Below are positions 15,222-28,235 of a stretch of DNA of 64,000 bases, in pieces. Each line of letters opens with the position of its first letter. The stretch's first letter is position 1. The DNA lies in contig NC_133235.1 in NCBI RefSeq assembly GCF_040436345.1, positions 23,398,660 through 23,462,659 on the forward strand. The letters are read 5' to 3'. This DNA comes from Pagrus major (Eukaryota; Chordata; Actinopteri; Spariformes; Sparidae). The notes under the pieces were generated by a model. It ran no database searches. It was not told where the DNA came from and worked only from the letters and a program-made list of their open reading frames with translations. The position numbers and the translations under genes are program-made.

Positions 15222-16754
15222 TCCCTCTGTTTGTTTATGAATCCCACTTTCTAAATGGTTCATGAAACATCCTGCATACTTGAGGGCTCTGTGTCCTTGC
15301 AGGGAAAGCAACATCACTGACAGAGAGACAACAGTTTTCTTTGAAAATGTGCCAAAGATGAGAGGAAGAAAATCAAACAATGTTTAAGGCAATGAGTTAA
15401 TAAATTGGACATTAATTTGGGTCAAAGAGTGTAAAAAGTAAGTTAGCACTGCTACATTGTGTCCAACTTGCAGTCCTAATGATTTTTCTCTTCCTCCCGT
15501 CAGATATTTTGCACAAAAATCAGCTTATATTATTATTTTTTTACGGTGTAGGTCTCAATCGTGACACTTGCTTTACTATCACAAAACTTTCTCCTGGTTC
15601 TAGTTGCATACCATATGAGAGACCACATGGAAAAACTGATAAATTATCCCAACAGCCCCCTCTTTTCTCAAAAGGAAGAAAACCCAAACACGTTCCCACC
15701 ACTAGGTGGCATCCGTCTGTGACTGATTTAGTAAACCTGTCAGATTGATCACAATGTGACAGGAGAAGTATTTCCTTTAACAAAACAATGCTTGTGTTTG
15801 TAGAAAGGTGGGAATTACCCAGATTTCATCAGAACAAAAGAAACTATTTCCAACACAAATAAACTGTATAACACAAAAACTATATTGAGCATGAAGACAA
15901 TGAGTTTTTATTATCTTTAAAAGGACAAGTGTTGGCAAGTAACTAAGTATATTTACTCAGTAATGTTCACTGAAGTACAATTTTCAGAAATGTTATGCTA
16001 ATTTATGCCTCTACATTATGTAGAGACACTTTGAGAACAAATAAAGTGAGACACGTTCTGCTGTCGCACTGGTTGGCAGAGTACTACTCGTATCTCGGTG
16101 GAAGAAATGAGCAGAACCTTTATTCTAACAGAACCAGTCAGAAGTAAAAAAGAAAGTATGAATACAAATAAACTGCAGCTCACTACCCCAGCAAACTCTT
16201 CTCCCTCCAGGAATTTTCGTGAATGAGCCAGCAGAAGTATGTTTTTCTTCTCTATCTTCTATTAAAATAAAATCATGACTGACATTTACTACTAAAAGAT
16301 CTTGACACATCTTCTGACACGGACTACACCTCACATATGTCTCTTATGAATATTTATCTATTCAGATAAAAGCAGTTATCTATAGCGTTATCTAGCATTT
16401 ACTGATCTGAGAGCAAAAAGGATTAAAAGCTTAGACTTTAGACACTGTCAGGTAGACATGTGGTGGTATGTATTTCACAGCATTCCATGTATGATTCTCA
16501 GTTCATCACCCCTGTTGCAGCATCTTTTCTCTTATCTTTGTTATCTTATTTCCTGCTGCGCTGCATTCCTATATGATGTCTAATGAGGCGGAAATGTCAC
16601 AGAGATTATCAACAGTATGAGCAGAGTATTGTCTAAGGTCTCTGTAATCACATAGGCACTTTCATCTAACACTGTTTTAAAGATTTAGCTCAACATCTTG
16701 GGCAATGTGTTTGTACCCCCGTATATCATCAAGAGGGTTGATCAAACACTCACA
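15222..16754. other. Intergenic, nothing recognised
   Basis: AT-rich sequence without exon-like coding content, RNA gene or clear repeat structure. Reading frames are short and lack domain signatures. Confidence 0.4.
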
Positions 16755-16995
16755 TGTACAGTAAATAAATGCACAGTTAGCTTGGCTTAGCACAAAGACT
16801 GGAAACAGGAGAAACAGCTGGTCTGCCTATGCCCAAGCGGCCTACGGCACCTAAAAAACTCACTAATTAACGTGTTTCTTGTTAAATCCATACAAATACC
16901 TCACATTAAAAATGACAACTTGGTGTATTGGTGAGTAACTTCTAGTAACTTCCTGGTTGCGGCCAAGAAATAGTCTGGCTCATAACCCTCCCCCC
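16755..16995. repeat. Fish dispersed repeat (TTAGCTTGGCTTAGCACAAAG type)
   Basis: Contains AGCTTGGCTTAGCACAAAG, ACTGGAAACAGGAGAAACAGC and a TTCCTGGTTGC block, a combination I recognise as a common teleost dispersed repeat. A reverse-orientation partial copy appears at about 26215-26290 (CAGACTTTATGCTATGCTAAG). Confidence 0.55.
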
Positions 16996-18790
16996 ATAAA
17001 ATGCTGAACTATTCCTATAAATAATTTGAATGTAGTGAATTATGAAACACATTCATCATGCTTAGTCAAAATCTGTTGACCTGTACATTTCTAGTGCATG
17101 AACAGGCTGATGAATAAACATTTTTGAATGTATTTTCAGAGTGTTTCTCAGATGTGTGAGAAATGAGTGAGGAAAATGGAAAAACATAATAATATTGTTA
17201 GTAAGACACATATATACACCCACGTTTCTGTGTCAGTGTGAAAAGGTTAAATTCTTCATACACACACACACAAACACACATCCTGTTACGCCTCCGTTGG
17301 TCACAGGCCTGGAATTCTTTGGAAAAATATGATAGGTGAAATTCCCACGCTTTGGGCATCCTCTCCTCACATTTTTTGGCACTCCATAAGTGTGGGCAGC
17401 TCTCCAGTTTGCGTCCCTGCGGGGGCCACCGATGGTCTGAGGGTTTCTGGAGAGGTGACTTCCAGTCAGGACCCTTCACTCTTTGTTCATACTATTGTTG
17501 TGGACAGGAAACTGCGAGAGGCCCTCCTTTATCTTGGCACAAGGTTTCAGAGCAGAAAGTGTCACTTCTCTGAACCACTGAGTAATAACTGCACGGCACC
17601 GAAAGAGAATTTGGAAGCTGTTTGTATCACTAATCATTTCTCAGTTCCCCTTTAAAGATATAATATGTAATTCTACGCTAAAATGTCCCTCAGGAAAACA
17701 GTGCGGTTAGGGTTACCTAAGTAACCCATGTTACGTTATGTAAGTCACTTTACAACGATAGTAAGTTAAAAGAACTCACTGTTGACTTTCAGGAACAAGA
17801 ACAGCGGCCTCTTGAATTAAACTCCTTTTGCTTGTTTAACCCAACCGTCAATCCCCCGACCTCCTCCCTAAACAGGCTTATCGCTCTTTTTACTACTTTA
17901 CCTGACTTGATCCTTTGAGCTACTTTGTTGCAGCCACTGGAGGTCGCCACCTAAAAACAAACTTAAATATGAGTCGTAATTAGCTGCTTTCATTTTCGGC
18001 CTGGTCGTTTTCTTGATGAGGACAAAACAGTTGGATTACCTGACTGTACATTAGTTGTAAGCTTGTGGGCAACAGCACACAACAAGGCTATGTGTGTCTG
18101 TGTGTTTGCATTCAGGTCAACCTCTCGCGTCAACTAGGCACTCATCAGAGACTCCAGTTCTCTCTCCTCTCTGTAATGTTGCATTAATGAAAGAAAAGAA
18201 CATTTCCCCTCGCTGCTGCAGCCAGCTTGACAAACAGGAGTGAAGATAAATGCACGAGTCCAAAAGTTAAAGATTAATCTCTGAGCTCTCCTCATGTTGG
18301 TAAACGGCTCTGGATCAGGGCAGAATCAGGAGTGACTCCAGGTGTTTATTCCTCCAGGGGGTCTGGCTCTGCACCTGACTCACTCCTCCTGAGCCAGCAG
18401 CTTCCATCGTCTTTCGACAGAGACACCCCGAGCAGCATAAATTGTATACTATGCATTTTAGAAACTTTTTCACCACTGCTAAAGGGGATCAAAATCCAAA
18501 CAAAGTACAAGGGGAGAAAAGATAACATGATCTCTCTGCAAAATAAACTAAATCAATAACTAAACGTTTGAAATTTCAAAGGTATGCGTCTCTAATTTTC
18601 CTGCTATACATCTGAGAGGCGATACCTCCGTCTCCTTTGTAGCATTTTGGTTGGCTGAGATGGTCCAGACCCAACATTCCTGCGTTACATAAGAGTGGAC
18701 TGAAGTCAATAAAGGTCTGAGTTCTTATTTGCGTTCCTGATCTCACTGAGGTAGATCAGAACATACTGTTAGCTGGGGGTGAATACACTG
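16996..18790. other. Intergenic, no gene recognised
   Basis: Mixed-composition intergenic sequence. The section at about 17300-17660 has higher GC and open frames in two phases, but no known domain or splice pattern, so I do not call a gene. Confidence 0.4.
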
Positions 18791-18793
18791 CCA

Positions 18794-18810
18794 ACACACA
18801 CACACACATA

Positions 18811-18852
<42 letters not shown>

Positions 18853-18865
18853 ACCACCACCACCA
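18794..18865. repeat. (CA)n/(CCA)n compound microsatellite
   Basis: Interrupted CA repeats of about 57 nt run into a CCA repeat. Confidence 0.95.
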
Positions 18866-21800
18866 ACACAGCTGTGTCACATGCTTTTCCCACTCTGCCA
18901 AGAAACATTTACTCTCTTCTCTCTCCTGAACTGAAGTTTCCACATTTTAGTAAAGTGTCAAGGTAGGTTTTCCTTCCTGGTTTGAGTGATGCTCCGTCTG
19001 TAACCTGACACAGAGCTGAAGTCAAAAACAATGATCTCTGTGCTCGGCTTTACAATCGATTAATGCCTTTTCTTTTTCACCGTGCGGTCAAGAACCATCA
19101 CATTGAGTAAAAGGCAACACAACAAGATTAATCTGAGAAGACAGCGGCTCCCGGCATCTAGCTATTTGTCTAGACGTCTCCCTAATTTGAAGTGGTTTAG
19201 AGCAATTTATTAAAACTCATGAAGTCACTGTCTGTGGTCGCTCTCTTGTCTCTGCCTTTCCCTCGCTGTTTAGAGTAATATGGTCAGCTCTGAAGACAAA
19301 CATCTAAACCTCTGGTTAGAAAACTCCTCTAACTCTCTCCGTTTGTGTGTGTGTCCCCTGAGGAGGCCAGATAATGATACGCTGGCAGGGCAGATTGCAG
19401 GGTTGCCATTGGTCTGGAACTGTAAACACAGCGGAGAAGGCTCGTTAGGACATTCCAGAAAGGTCCTCAACTGGGAATTCTTGGAAGAGCTTCTCGTGTG
19501 TTTGCATTCTTCCCTTTGGGGCAGCAGCGCTAACAGCGTCTGCTGTGATCACTGCCCTGTCCCGAGCGAGAATTATATGAGGACAAATGAAGGCCAGCAG
19601 ATTTGAGCATTCCTCTGCAAACTGTGAACTGGACAGTGGTGACGCAGGTACAGCCGATCATTTCACTGCGGTCAATGTTTTTCCTTCTTTTTCCACGCTG
19701 AAAATCTAATTTTATACAAGATTAATCCAGTTACGTTTCTTCAAAGAACACATTTCATGTGAGGCTAACTGTTGGACTGCAGCCACAAGTGACAATCAGG
19801 TCGAATGCTTAAAGCTGAACCAGTGCTTGACATTCAGTTAGCATGCTATCATAGGAGTCGCACATTACCTTGTTTTAGCTAACACAATTATATATGTTTG
19901 AGAGGAAGAATGTGTCATTTCTTCTCTCATAAGTTAAATATCACCACTTTAAAGCTGAAATAATGACAAATGGGTCAAACGACAACTTGGTGAGTAAAAG
20001 GGGACACTCACAGTAACAAACTCAGTTGATTTATCCCCAATTATCACAACTCTAATCTTTCAAATTTTTGTTTAAAAGGCCTGCAATGTTATTTTGGGTT
20101 CAGTGTCACTCGTCTCATCGACCTCCAGCAGTTGTCATTAAAAAAAGTTAGAAAAACCCACAGTGCACTACTTCCCAGCGGGAAACGCCTGTCAGACAGA
20201 GTTAGCGACTAGCTTGTGAACATATGGAGCGTTTAGCAGCCTAAAAGCCAGATATGTCCCCAGTGAGTTGGTGGAGACTAAAATAAAGCTAAAAGAGAGT
20301 GAATATGGGACCAAAACTCATCAGGCGTAAACTCAACTCCGAAAGCCGACCTGAACTGATGTAAGATTCCCATTCTGACTTATCATCCCAGTCCTCCACT
20401 GGTTGAGATGTTCACCTTATCATCTTCACGAGGCGATGACATGACTGGGTTGTGCTCTCATCTTTTTCCACTGGCCCTAAGTGGGAAAATAATGTATGTC
20501 TGCTTTTAATCTCCAAAATTTTACCCGGCAAAATAGACTATAAAAAAATGACATCAAAATGTCAATAAAGTCAGAATGTGGATCACGGTTAAACATGAAA
20601 TCCTCTAGATTCTTATCACAGATTTCATGTCTTTGCATCAGGATGAATCAAATCACACGCCCAGGCTTCCAAAAATGTGTTTTTGTTAAGCTAAAGTGAG
20701 GTCATCTCAGCACAAAGGTGACCTCAGTGTCACATGTAGTGATACTGTAATATATACCAGGGTCATTTCTTCACATTGATTTGTTCTGAGGAAATTCAAG
20801 CAAGCGAACTGCCGTATGACATAACTGAAGCTGCGTCACTATGCTGGCATTTCAAAAAGTAGATCAGATAACTCGTAAGAAATCCTCTCAAGTGTCATTC
20901 AGCATTAAAAATAATCACTTGTTAGTTGTTATTCAGTCAAACAGCCGACTGTGTTTTCATTTTTTATCTCAGTCAGGCTCAAATAAGATCTTGACATGAT
21001 TACAGATTTGTTTATGGTCAAATGATAATACCAGATCAGTGACGGACATTACAAATAAGTGGATAACAGACAGAGAGACGTTCTGTCAACTTTAGAAACA
21101 TGCTACTGATTCTGCTTGTTTTCCAAGAACATTAACTACACAGCTGATCCTCTGACAGCTTTATCTATCTGGGTCAAAGCACAATGTGACTTTTCATCAA
21201 CTTAAAGAGATTCAAATTATTTTTTTCCCCCCCAGTTGGTATTGTTGGCCATTTGAATACATCTCAGAATAGATCATTTTCCCTCTGGCCTTTCCCCCCC
21301 CCCAGCCTTAAAAATAGACAGTCTGTGTAAAATAAGACAATGAGCTTCTTTTAGTCGACACAATAGAGTCTCTGTTTGTCAGCAGACACGTCCAGGCCTT
21401 GAGTCGCAACCATTAACATATCTCACAGCTGAATCATCATCACTTACTGGTAGTAACACCGAAGTTCGAAGTCATCCGGAAAATAATGAATATTTCCAGT
21501 TGACAGTTTAAGAAATCGTTTGATTTGAACAATAGGCTTACAGCAAGCCAAGCAGACAAATAAGCAGCGAGACAGGGACTTAACTGTTTGATAAATGATG
21601 TTCTGGTTTGTGTTAAAAGGTGTCACAACACATGACTGATTGTTTTACACTGGGAAGAAGTTGTTGGGTAAATAAATAGTAAATTTATAGTTAATCAAAC
21701 CTGATTTGCAACTGATGTTTACAATGCTTACTGTAAAGAAGAACAGTGTAGTTTGTCTATGAACAATATTTGGATGGCCACTGGTTGCAATTGATGTTTA

Positions 21801-24800
21801 GAAATCCTTAACAAATGCTTAATAAATGGTTTATTAACAGTGAAATAACAGATTAGTCAACTGTAAACTTACCATTTAGTTATAGAATTTTACCCAACAG
21901 CTTTTCCCAGTGTAAAACAATCAAGTTGAGGTAATGTCTGTTCGTGAAAATAAAAGATATATAGAGCATCTAAAAACATAATAGTGAAATGGATAGTTTA
22001 AGCAATCCAAATAAAAAAAAAAACATAAGTTAAGAAAGATAGAATATAATGTGACGTCTGAAACAGACTTATTGTTACGACATGAATTCATAAATAGACC
22101 ACTCATCTTAGAAGGAATGAGACGCGAGCCTGACGAAACACTGGACCGTCTGTGTCGATACCAATGTTGATATTTGAGAATCTCATTGGAAATCTGATGA
22201 TGGTGCACCAGCCACAAATGTTTTTTGGACATAGACTTCCTTGACAAGGATGCCTCCCACTGAAGACAACATCAGTCCATAGTATTGGTTTTCAAACTTT
22301 TCATGGCAAGCCAAAATCTCAATCGACACGTGCAAAACACCTTTTAAAACTTGTTATCTAATCACTCTGTACACATTTATTTTTTGGTTCCCTGGAATTT
22401 TTTAAGATATTGAATTTTCCTTTGTATTAGGAAATGAATGTGTACAAATGGCTGATTTAGTAAATTCAAAACTAAGTCATTACTCTATTAATACTCTATT
22501 TTCAAGGTAAAATCCCATTGTACTGGGATGTGTGCTGCGTCACACCATTTGAGGACCACTAGTCTACAGCATCAGCTAAGCCAATGTGTTGATTGAGCTC
22601 CACTACAAAAAAAAGCTTTTAAAACAAAAGTCAGTAATAATATAAACTAAATATCAGCGTATCTGTTATTATATTATAATGTTGATGTATTATAAAGCAC
22701 TATGGCACAACAGACACAGTCTAAAATGCTTCTCTAAAGCTTAAAAAAAGAAAAAATGGCTCCGCACAGCTCATCTGGCGTAATCCAATTCTCCGGAGGC
22801 CACTTTCCGTCAGCATGGGGTGAGTAGATAATGAATGAATTTTCGATTTTGTATGAACTTATCCTTCCATCTGTCCAAAACCTTTCAAAGAAGTTCAGTT
22901 TGGTTGACATTTGGTGCCTGTGAAGGCCATAGCATCGTCACTTACATCAGTTCAATCCTCAAGTAATATAGTATAAAGTAAAAATGCTGTCATTTTTGTA
23001 GTTGAAGTCAAGAATGTGGAGTATGTCTAATGGCAGTACAGAGTTTGAAGCTTGTTGCACAATATAACCATGTGGTGTTGCACAATGCCATTTAATGAAC
23101 ACTGTTATTGCACAATATCAGCCTGGCAGTTGTGGGAGTGCAAATAGCAGAGTAGTGACTAAGTCAAGTCATACCACTGGATAGATCCCTGTTTGTTTCA
23201 CCTGCAGGCTGAATGTAAACTCTCTCGTTAAAAGATAATTAAACTTTCACCGTATCATACAGAGAGAATATGTGGTAACACTTCAAACTGTTGCATCATA
23301 ATTACATTTCTCTCTCGAATTTTTAATCCTTACATCACCTCTCGAAGATAACCTACCTGCTCACCCTCTCTCCTCACCCTTAACTGAACCCTCACACACA
23401 CCCCCATCACGCCCCCCCCGCCTCCCACCATCCCAGCCCACATTCCCCTCATTGCTTCTGGACCATGGAAAGCCCCTGGTACATTTTCAGAGCTGCTGAG
23501 CACCCTATACAGACACAGAGCCCTCTCTCTCTTTCCACCGAGCCGCCGGCCAAAGCCAGCCATCAGATCACATGCTATGTGCAGCCTCAGCAGCAGAGGA
23601 GCGCAGCTATTTGCTGGGGGCACACATGCTGGGGCCCGAATGAATGACTGGCATTCTGGTGACCTCCCAGGATGGCAGCCGACCGCTGGGATGGAAGGCT
23701 GTTTTAGGACAGGGTGTCATGGCTTGTTGCTGTGTCATTCGTCTGTGGTAGAGGCATGTTGTCTCCGAGGCAGAAGGCAGCAAAATATTTTCACACCTCT
23801 AAAGGACAGCTTGGGCTGGTATTTATAAAGGGCCTCAGAGCTATGCAGCAGAGTGGTGCGGTTTTGCCCTGAAGATGGGGATGACTGAGGCTTTAAAAGG
23901 ATCTCTTTTGTGATTCAAGAACATTTTTTTCTATTTTGAGACACTAATAAATCTGGGCTATTAGCCACAGCTAAGCTTAGCTTCTTGCACAATAATGTGG
24001 CCTTCTTAAAAACTGAAAATGTTTGTTTGTCTGGCTGCTAGCCCCTGGTAGATTAGCTTTCATTATACAACTTTATGGCTTGTTTTCCATCTTGACACTT
24101 GACCTGACTTGAGATTCCTGTCACATACCAGAAGTACAGTTACTTTAGGCGAAGCAGATGTGTGCAGCTCTGCGTTTACTCAAAGAGGAGCGAAAGAAAA
24201 GAGGCGGCAGAAAATAGGGGATGGGAAGAAAAATGGAAAAGGGAACATCATTACAGTGACACTCAGCTATTTGCCCTCAGCGCTGTATGAGTAATACGTC
24301 TGAGAGCAGAGGCCAAATATTCAGAGTGTTTTGAGACAGTAAAGTTGCCATAGTGATGTCAACATGTAAATCTCATGTGTTAAAGGTGTGACATGTAAGC
24401 CTTTTATTACCCAATAGCAGAAAATTCCCATAAAATCTATGTTGAATTGGGTTGCTGGTGAATACCTCAACTATTAGTTCACCAGGTTGAGAAGAATTTG
24501 TGTTTTGCAGGAATTTCTTCCGAAGCTGCTCTAATTAGCTTGCTCACTCCTGTCTCTGTTGTACAGCTGTTTTGTCACCGTCTCCCAAAATGACAGTATG
24601 CTTGGTGGGTTAATGTTACGGTCATCCACCTGCCAACAGATCTCAATAAAAGCTTCTCACAGCAGTGTAAAGTGAAAGCTTCCAGTCAAACGGTTTATTT
24701 TAGCCCTCCTTTCACTTTTGAATGCTGGTAATTTCCACGCAGCAAAGCACAACACAAAGGAAGACTTCTCAGATATCATGACTGAGGAGAAAAATGTGGA

Positions 24801-24960
24801 TTTTCCAGTTCTGCAGACAGATGGGGTTGGTTGGGTGCATGTGGTCTCTTTGAAAACACACCTGAACATCACAGATACTGAAAAAAAACAGAAATTTAAA
24901 TCCTGATATTGAATTTGTTATATCCTCCACTGTAAGATGTTTGCAGTGGTACATTGCAAT
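18866..24960. other. Intergenic, about 6.1 kb, no gene recognised
   Basis: No exon, RNA gene or intact mobile element was identified. There are two more GC-rich islands (about 19270-19620 and 23330-23830) that could be conserved non-coding elements, but conservation cannot be judged from one sequence. A pair of related segments around 21640-21680 and 21890-21925 carries the inverted motif TTGTTTTACACTGGGAA / TTCCCAGTGTAAAACAA, suggesting a small MITE between them. Confidence 0.4.
21640..21925. repeat. Candidate small MITE with inverted ends
   Basis: TTGTTTTACACTGGGAA at about 21640-21656 is the reverse complement of TTCCCAGTGTAAAACAA at about 21905-21921. The adjacent GTTGGGTAAA / TTTACCCAACAG also pair. 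The internal sequence is AT-rich and non-coding. The flanks were not resolved into a target duplication. Confidence 0.65.
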
Positions 24961-25640
24961 ATTGCTGAGTCAAATTAAATCATTAATGTTAGAAAATGGG
25001 CTTATGTGCCTTCTTGCTGAGAGTTAGATGAGAAGATCCACGCCGCTCGTAGAGTCTGTTCACACTTGGTGTCAACATCCGTCCTGAGTGATCCAATCAC
25101 AGGTGGACAGATAAGTCTAAGTTAAGGTGCGAACACCCATAAGACGCGTTGAGGACGCATTTGAGATCAGATCACATTCAGAGGTGGTCTGGGCCACACA
25201 TGACCACATGTAGCACATGTGTGCTGGGCCACATTAAAGGACTGCCTACTCCACTGACGTCCTCCACGAAACAAGAAGAGGAAGAAGAAGAAGCCACAAC
25301 AACAGGCAGGATGGATTACACACTGTCTGATATCCATGTGATTCACAGTAATGCAAAATATGTGTCTGGGCTCTTCTATCCTGCCAATGTTAGGAGCAGA
25401 CATTTGTGAACACACTGTTTCAACTAACAATTGAACTAGTAACCGCAACGTCCCCAGACTCCCTTACAAATCTTGTGATTTAAAGAGTTGTTGAGTGACG
25501 AGAAACTTCAGTATTGTTGTTAAATGGCTACACGAAAATCATTCATTCAAAATCATTCATGACTTCTTGTAAGTTGGGCATAAAATTTAATACTTTAAGT
25601 TGTTTCTTCCTGTGCCAATATAGCCAACTGCTTTGATGCC
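24961..25640. repeat. Interspersed repeat, copy 1
   Basis: Nearly colinear with copy 2 at about 27604-28235, in the same orientation. Shared blocks include GAGAAGATCCACGCCGCTC, TCTGTTCACACTTGGT, AAGACGCGTTGAGGACGC, a GAAGAGGAAGAAGAAGAAG run and CCCCAGACTCCCTTACAAA. Copy 1 carries a 16-nt insertion after GAGGACGCA relative to copy 2. No coding capacity. Confidence 0.85.
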
Positions 25641-27603
25641 AGTCTCCCTTAAAAAAACGCTATATTTTGAGACTTGTGTCAGGAGAAACTTCATTAGCTT
25701 TGTGAAATACTCTCTACAACAAAAGGCCCTATTTGGGCCTTTTTGTAAAATTGGCAAAAGTTTTACATGAAGATATTTCTTTATTTGTGTATGAAATCTG
25801 TTTGTTCCATTGATGTAAGTGTCGATGAGCATGTTAATGCCATGTGTGAACTGATGGGCGTAAAACGGTTCTCTTGAAAACTTGAACACAACGCAAAGAC
25901 TACAGCTGATAGCCAACTAGCTTCTGTGCCTGCGTGAGAGGAAGAAACTCACCATACCACCAGGTGGCGGTAGTTTGTATTCGTCATTCAAAAAGGGAAG
26001 TCTTTGGACTGCTCTCTCACCGATGAGCTACGCTGTTGACAAGGGCCAACTAGTGCCAATGACGCAGGACCAACCAGAAAAACTATGGCCACAGGCACTC
26101 ACAAATGGCCTCGACATTGATGGTGCGTCAGGGCCCTCAAACATTGTGATTTCATGAGAACTTTGACACATTATATCTCCTAGAGTGACTGAAGTATGAA
26201 AAGGTATAAGTTGTGGTTTTCCTCTGATTCCAGACTTTATGCTATGCTAAGCTAAGCTAACCAGCTGCTGCCTGTAGCTTTCAGTTTTACTGTACAGACA
26301 TGAGATCGGTATGGATCTTCTCATATAAGTCTTGACAAAAAACAAATAAGTGTAATGCCCAAAATACCTAAATTCTAGGCAACATCTTGTGCACAGAAGT
26401 TGATTGACTACTCTCATCTCCTTTCAATCAGCTGTTCGAGGTCAATGCAACAAACCTGCCATGTCTCCGACTGCCCCACACATCTGTTTTGTCATCTTTG
26501 CACACTTAACAGATTCATCTCTTGTGAGTCACGTCTGAAGTCTGTTTGTTGTAAATGTCTGGAAATTCCCTTGAACGCAGCTCAACTTGCCGCAGCATGC
26601 AGCGATTCCTCCACTCTTCGCTTTAAATAAATAACTCACCATTAGCCACTTTCTTTTCCTTTTATATTTCTCTACAGGTGTCTGAAAGGAATGAGGTCAC
26701 ATCATGCCCGCCTGCTTGCCTCAACATAATTTTCATCGGGCATCACAATCCGAGCCGTTGCGAAATACGAATACATGGGAAGCTCGTCGTCAGTGGTTTC
26801 CTGAGAACAGGATACCACTTGAGCGCAGCGCACCTTGTCCTTGTCTATTGTGTACTGTGTGAACGAGGAAGCCGTCCATGGATGTGAGAGCCGAGGAGAG
26901 GAATCCATCCCGCTCCTTCCAACGCTATCAGTTACATTCCTGACCAATCCTGCCATATCAGATGACCTTGTCTGCTATTCTGTGTCATTCTTTCCCACAC
27001 AGGCCGACACTGCAACATGCATCCTGTTCTATCCGGTTCCTTTGACTCGTTCTCAAGCCGGATACAGACATCGTAGTCTCTGATCATCCATGAGTTCAAA
27101 GCAATCTACAAACTTCAAGATAAAGCTAGAGACTAAGAGTCACACATCTCATTGTTGTGTCTTTAATTTAGCGCAAATCTCTCCTCATATAATCAGTTAT
27201 TTAAAGTTTGACGAGGGAAACAGCCTTCAGCCTATATATTGTGACCCGATATGATCTTAATTACAGGGTGATGCAGGCCTTATGTATTACAAGGCTGTTG
27301 AGTAGTCGACTCCACACTGTTCTGAAGATGGTTTGTTTACAACTGAAAGGAAAGTAACGGCTCTCTTCATTATGTACTGTATATATTTAAACACGTGAAG
27401 CCTCATTTGCAAAAAAACAATATTTTTGAAATTCATTAAACACAACAGGATTGGTTGAAGATAAAGGTGGATGAAGTGGGTTACAATAACAGTACATTTT
27501 TCAAGTTGAGCTCTTCAAAGCAACAAAATATAACTTCTTGAGAAAGACAGCAGAGTCTCATCTCCAAATTGTCAAATACTGAAGCTATGGATTGGCAGCT
27601 CAG
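25641..27603. other. Intergenic between two repeat copies
   Basis: Includes a further degenerate block of the same repeat family at about 25640-25780 and a reverse partial copy of the AGCTTGGCTTAGC repeat at about 26215-26290. No gene is recognised. Confidence 0.4.
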
Positions 27604-28235
27604 GGGGTCATGAGTCAAATTAAATAATTAATTTGACATATTCGAAATTGGGCTCATCTGCTTTCTTGCTGAGAATCAGATGAGAAGATCCACGCCGCTC
27701 TTTGAGTCTGTTCACACTTGGTATCAACATCCGTCCTGAGTGATCCAATCACAGGTGGACAGATAAGTCTAAGTTAAGGTGCGAACACCCACAAGACGCG
27801 TTGAGGACGCACAGAGGTGGTCTGGGCCACATATGACCACATGTAGCACATGTGTGCTGGGCCACATTAAAGGACTGCCTACTCCACTGACGTCCTCCAC
27901 GAAACAAGAAGAGGAAGAAGAAGAAGCCACAACAACAGGCAGATGGATTACACACTGTCTGATATCCATGTGATTCACAGTAATGCAAACTATGTGTCGG
28001 GGCTCTACTATCCTGCAGATGTTAGGTGCAGACATTTGTGAACACACTGTTTCAACTAGCAATTTAACAAGTAACCGCAATATCCCCAGACTCCCTTACA
28101 AATCTTGTGATTTTAAGAGTTGTTGAGTGACGAGACACTACGGTAAATTCTAAATCATTTATGCCTTCTTGTAAGTTCAGCATTAATTCAATAGCTTTAG
28201 ATGTGTCTTTCCTTGTGTGAGGCGTCAGTTTGTCA
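27604..28235. repeat. Interspersed repeat, copy 2
   Basis: Direct-orientation relative of the repeat at about 24961-25640, 2.64 kb away, with long stretches of near identity in its central 350 bp. No open reading frame of note. Confidence 0.85.

Noticed and set aside
17329-17655. Open frames in a GC-richer intergenic block
   Set aside because: Overlapping frames in two phases, no domain, no splice or start context; judged non-coding.
23330-23830. Possible gene in a GC-rich block with several open frames
   Set aside because: No recognisable protein family and no consistent splice sites; could be a conserved non-coding element but that cannot be seen from one sequence.
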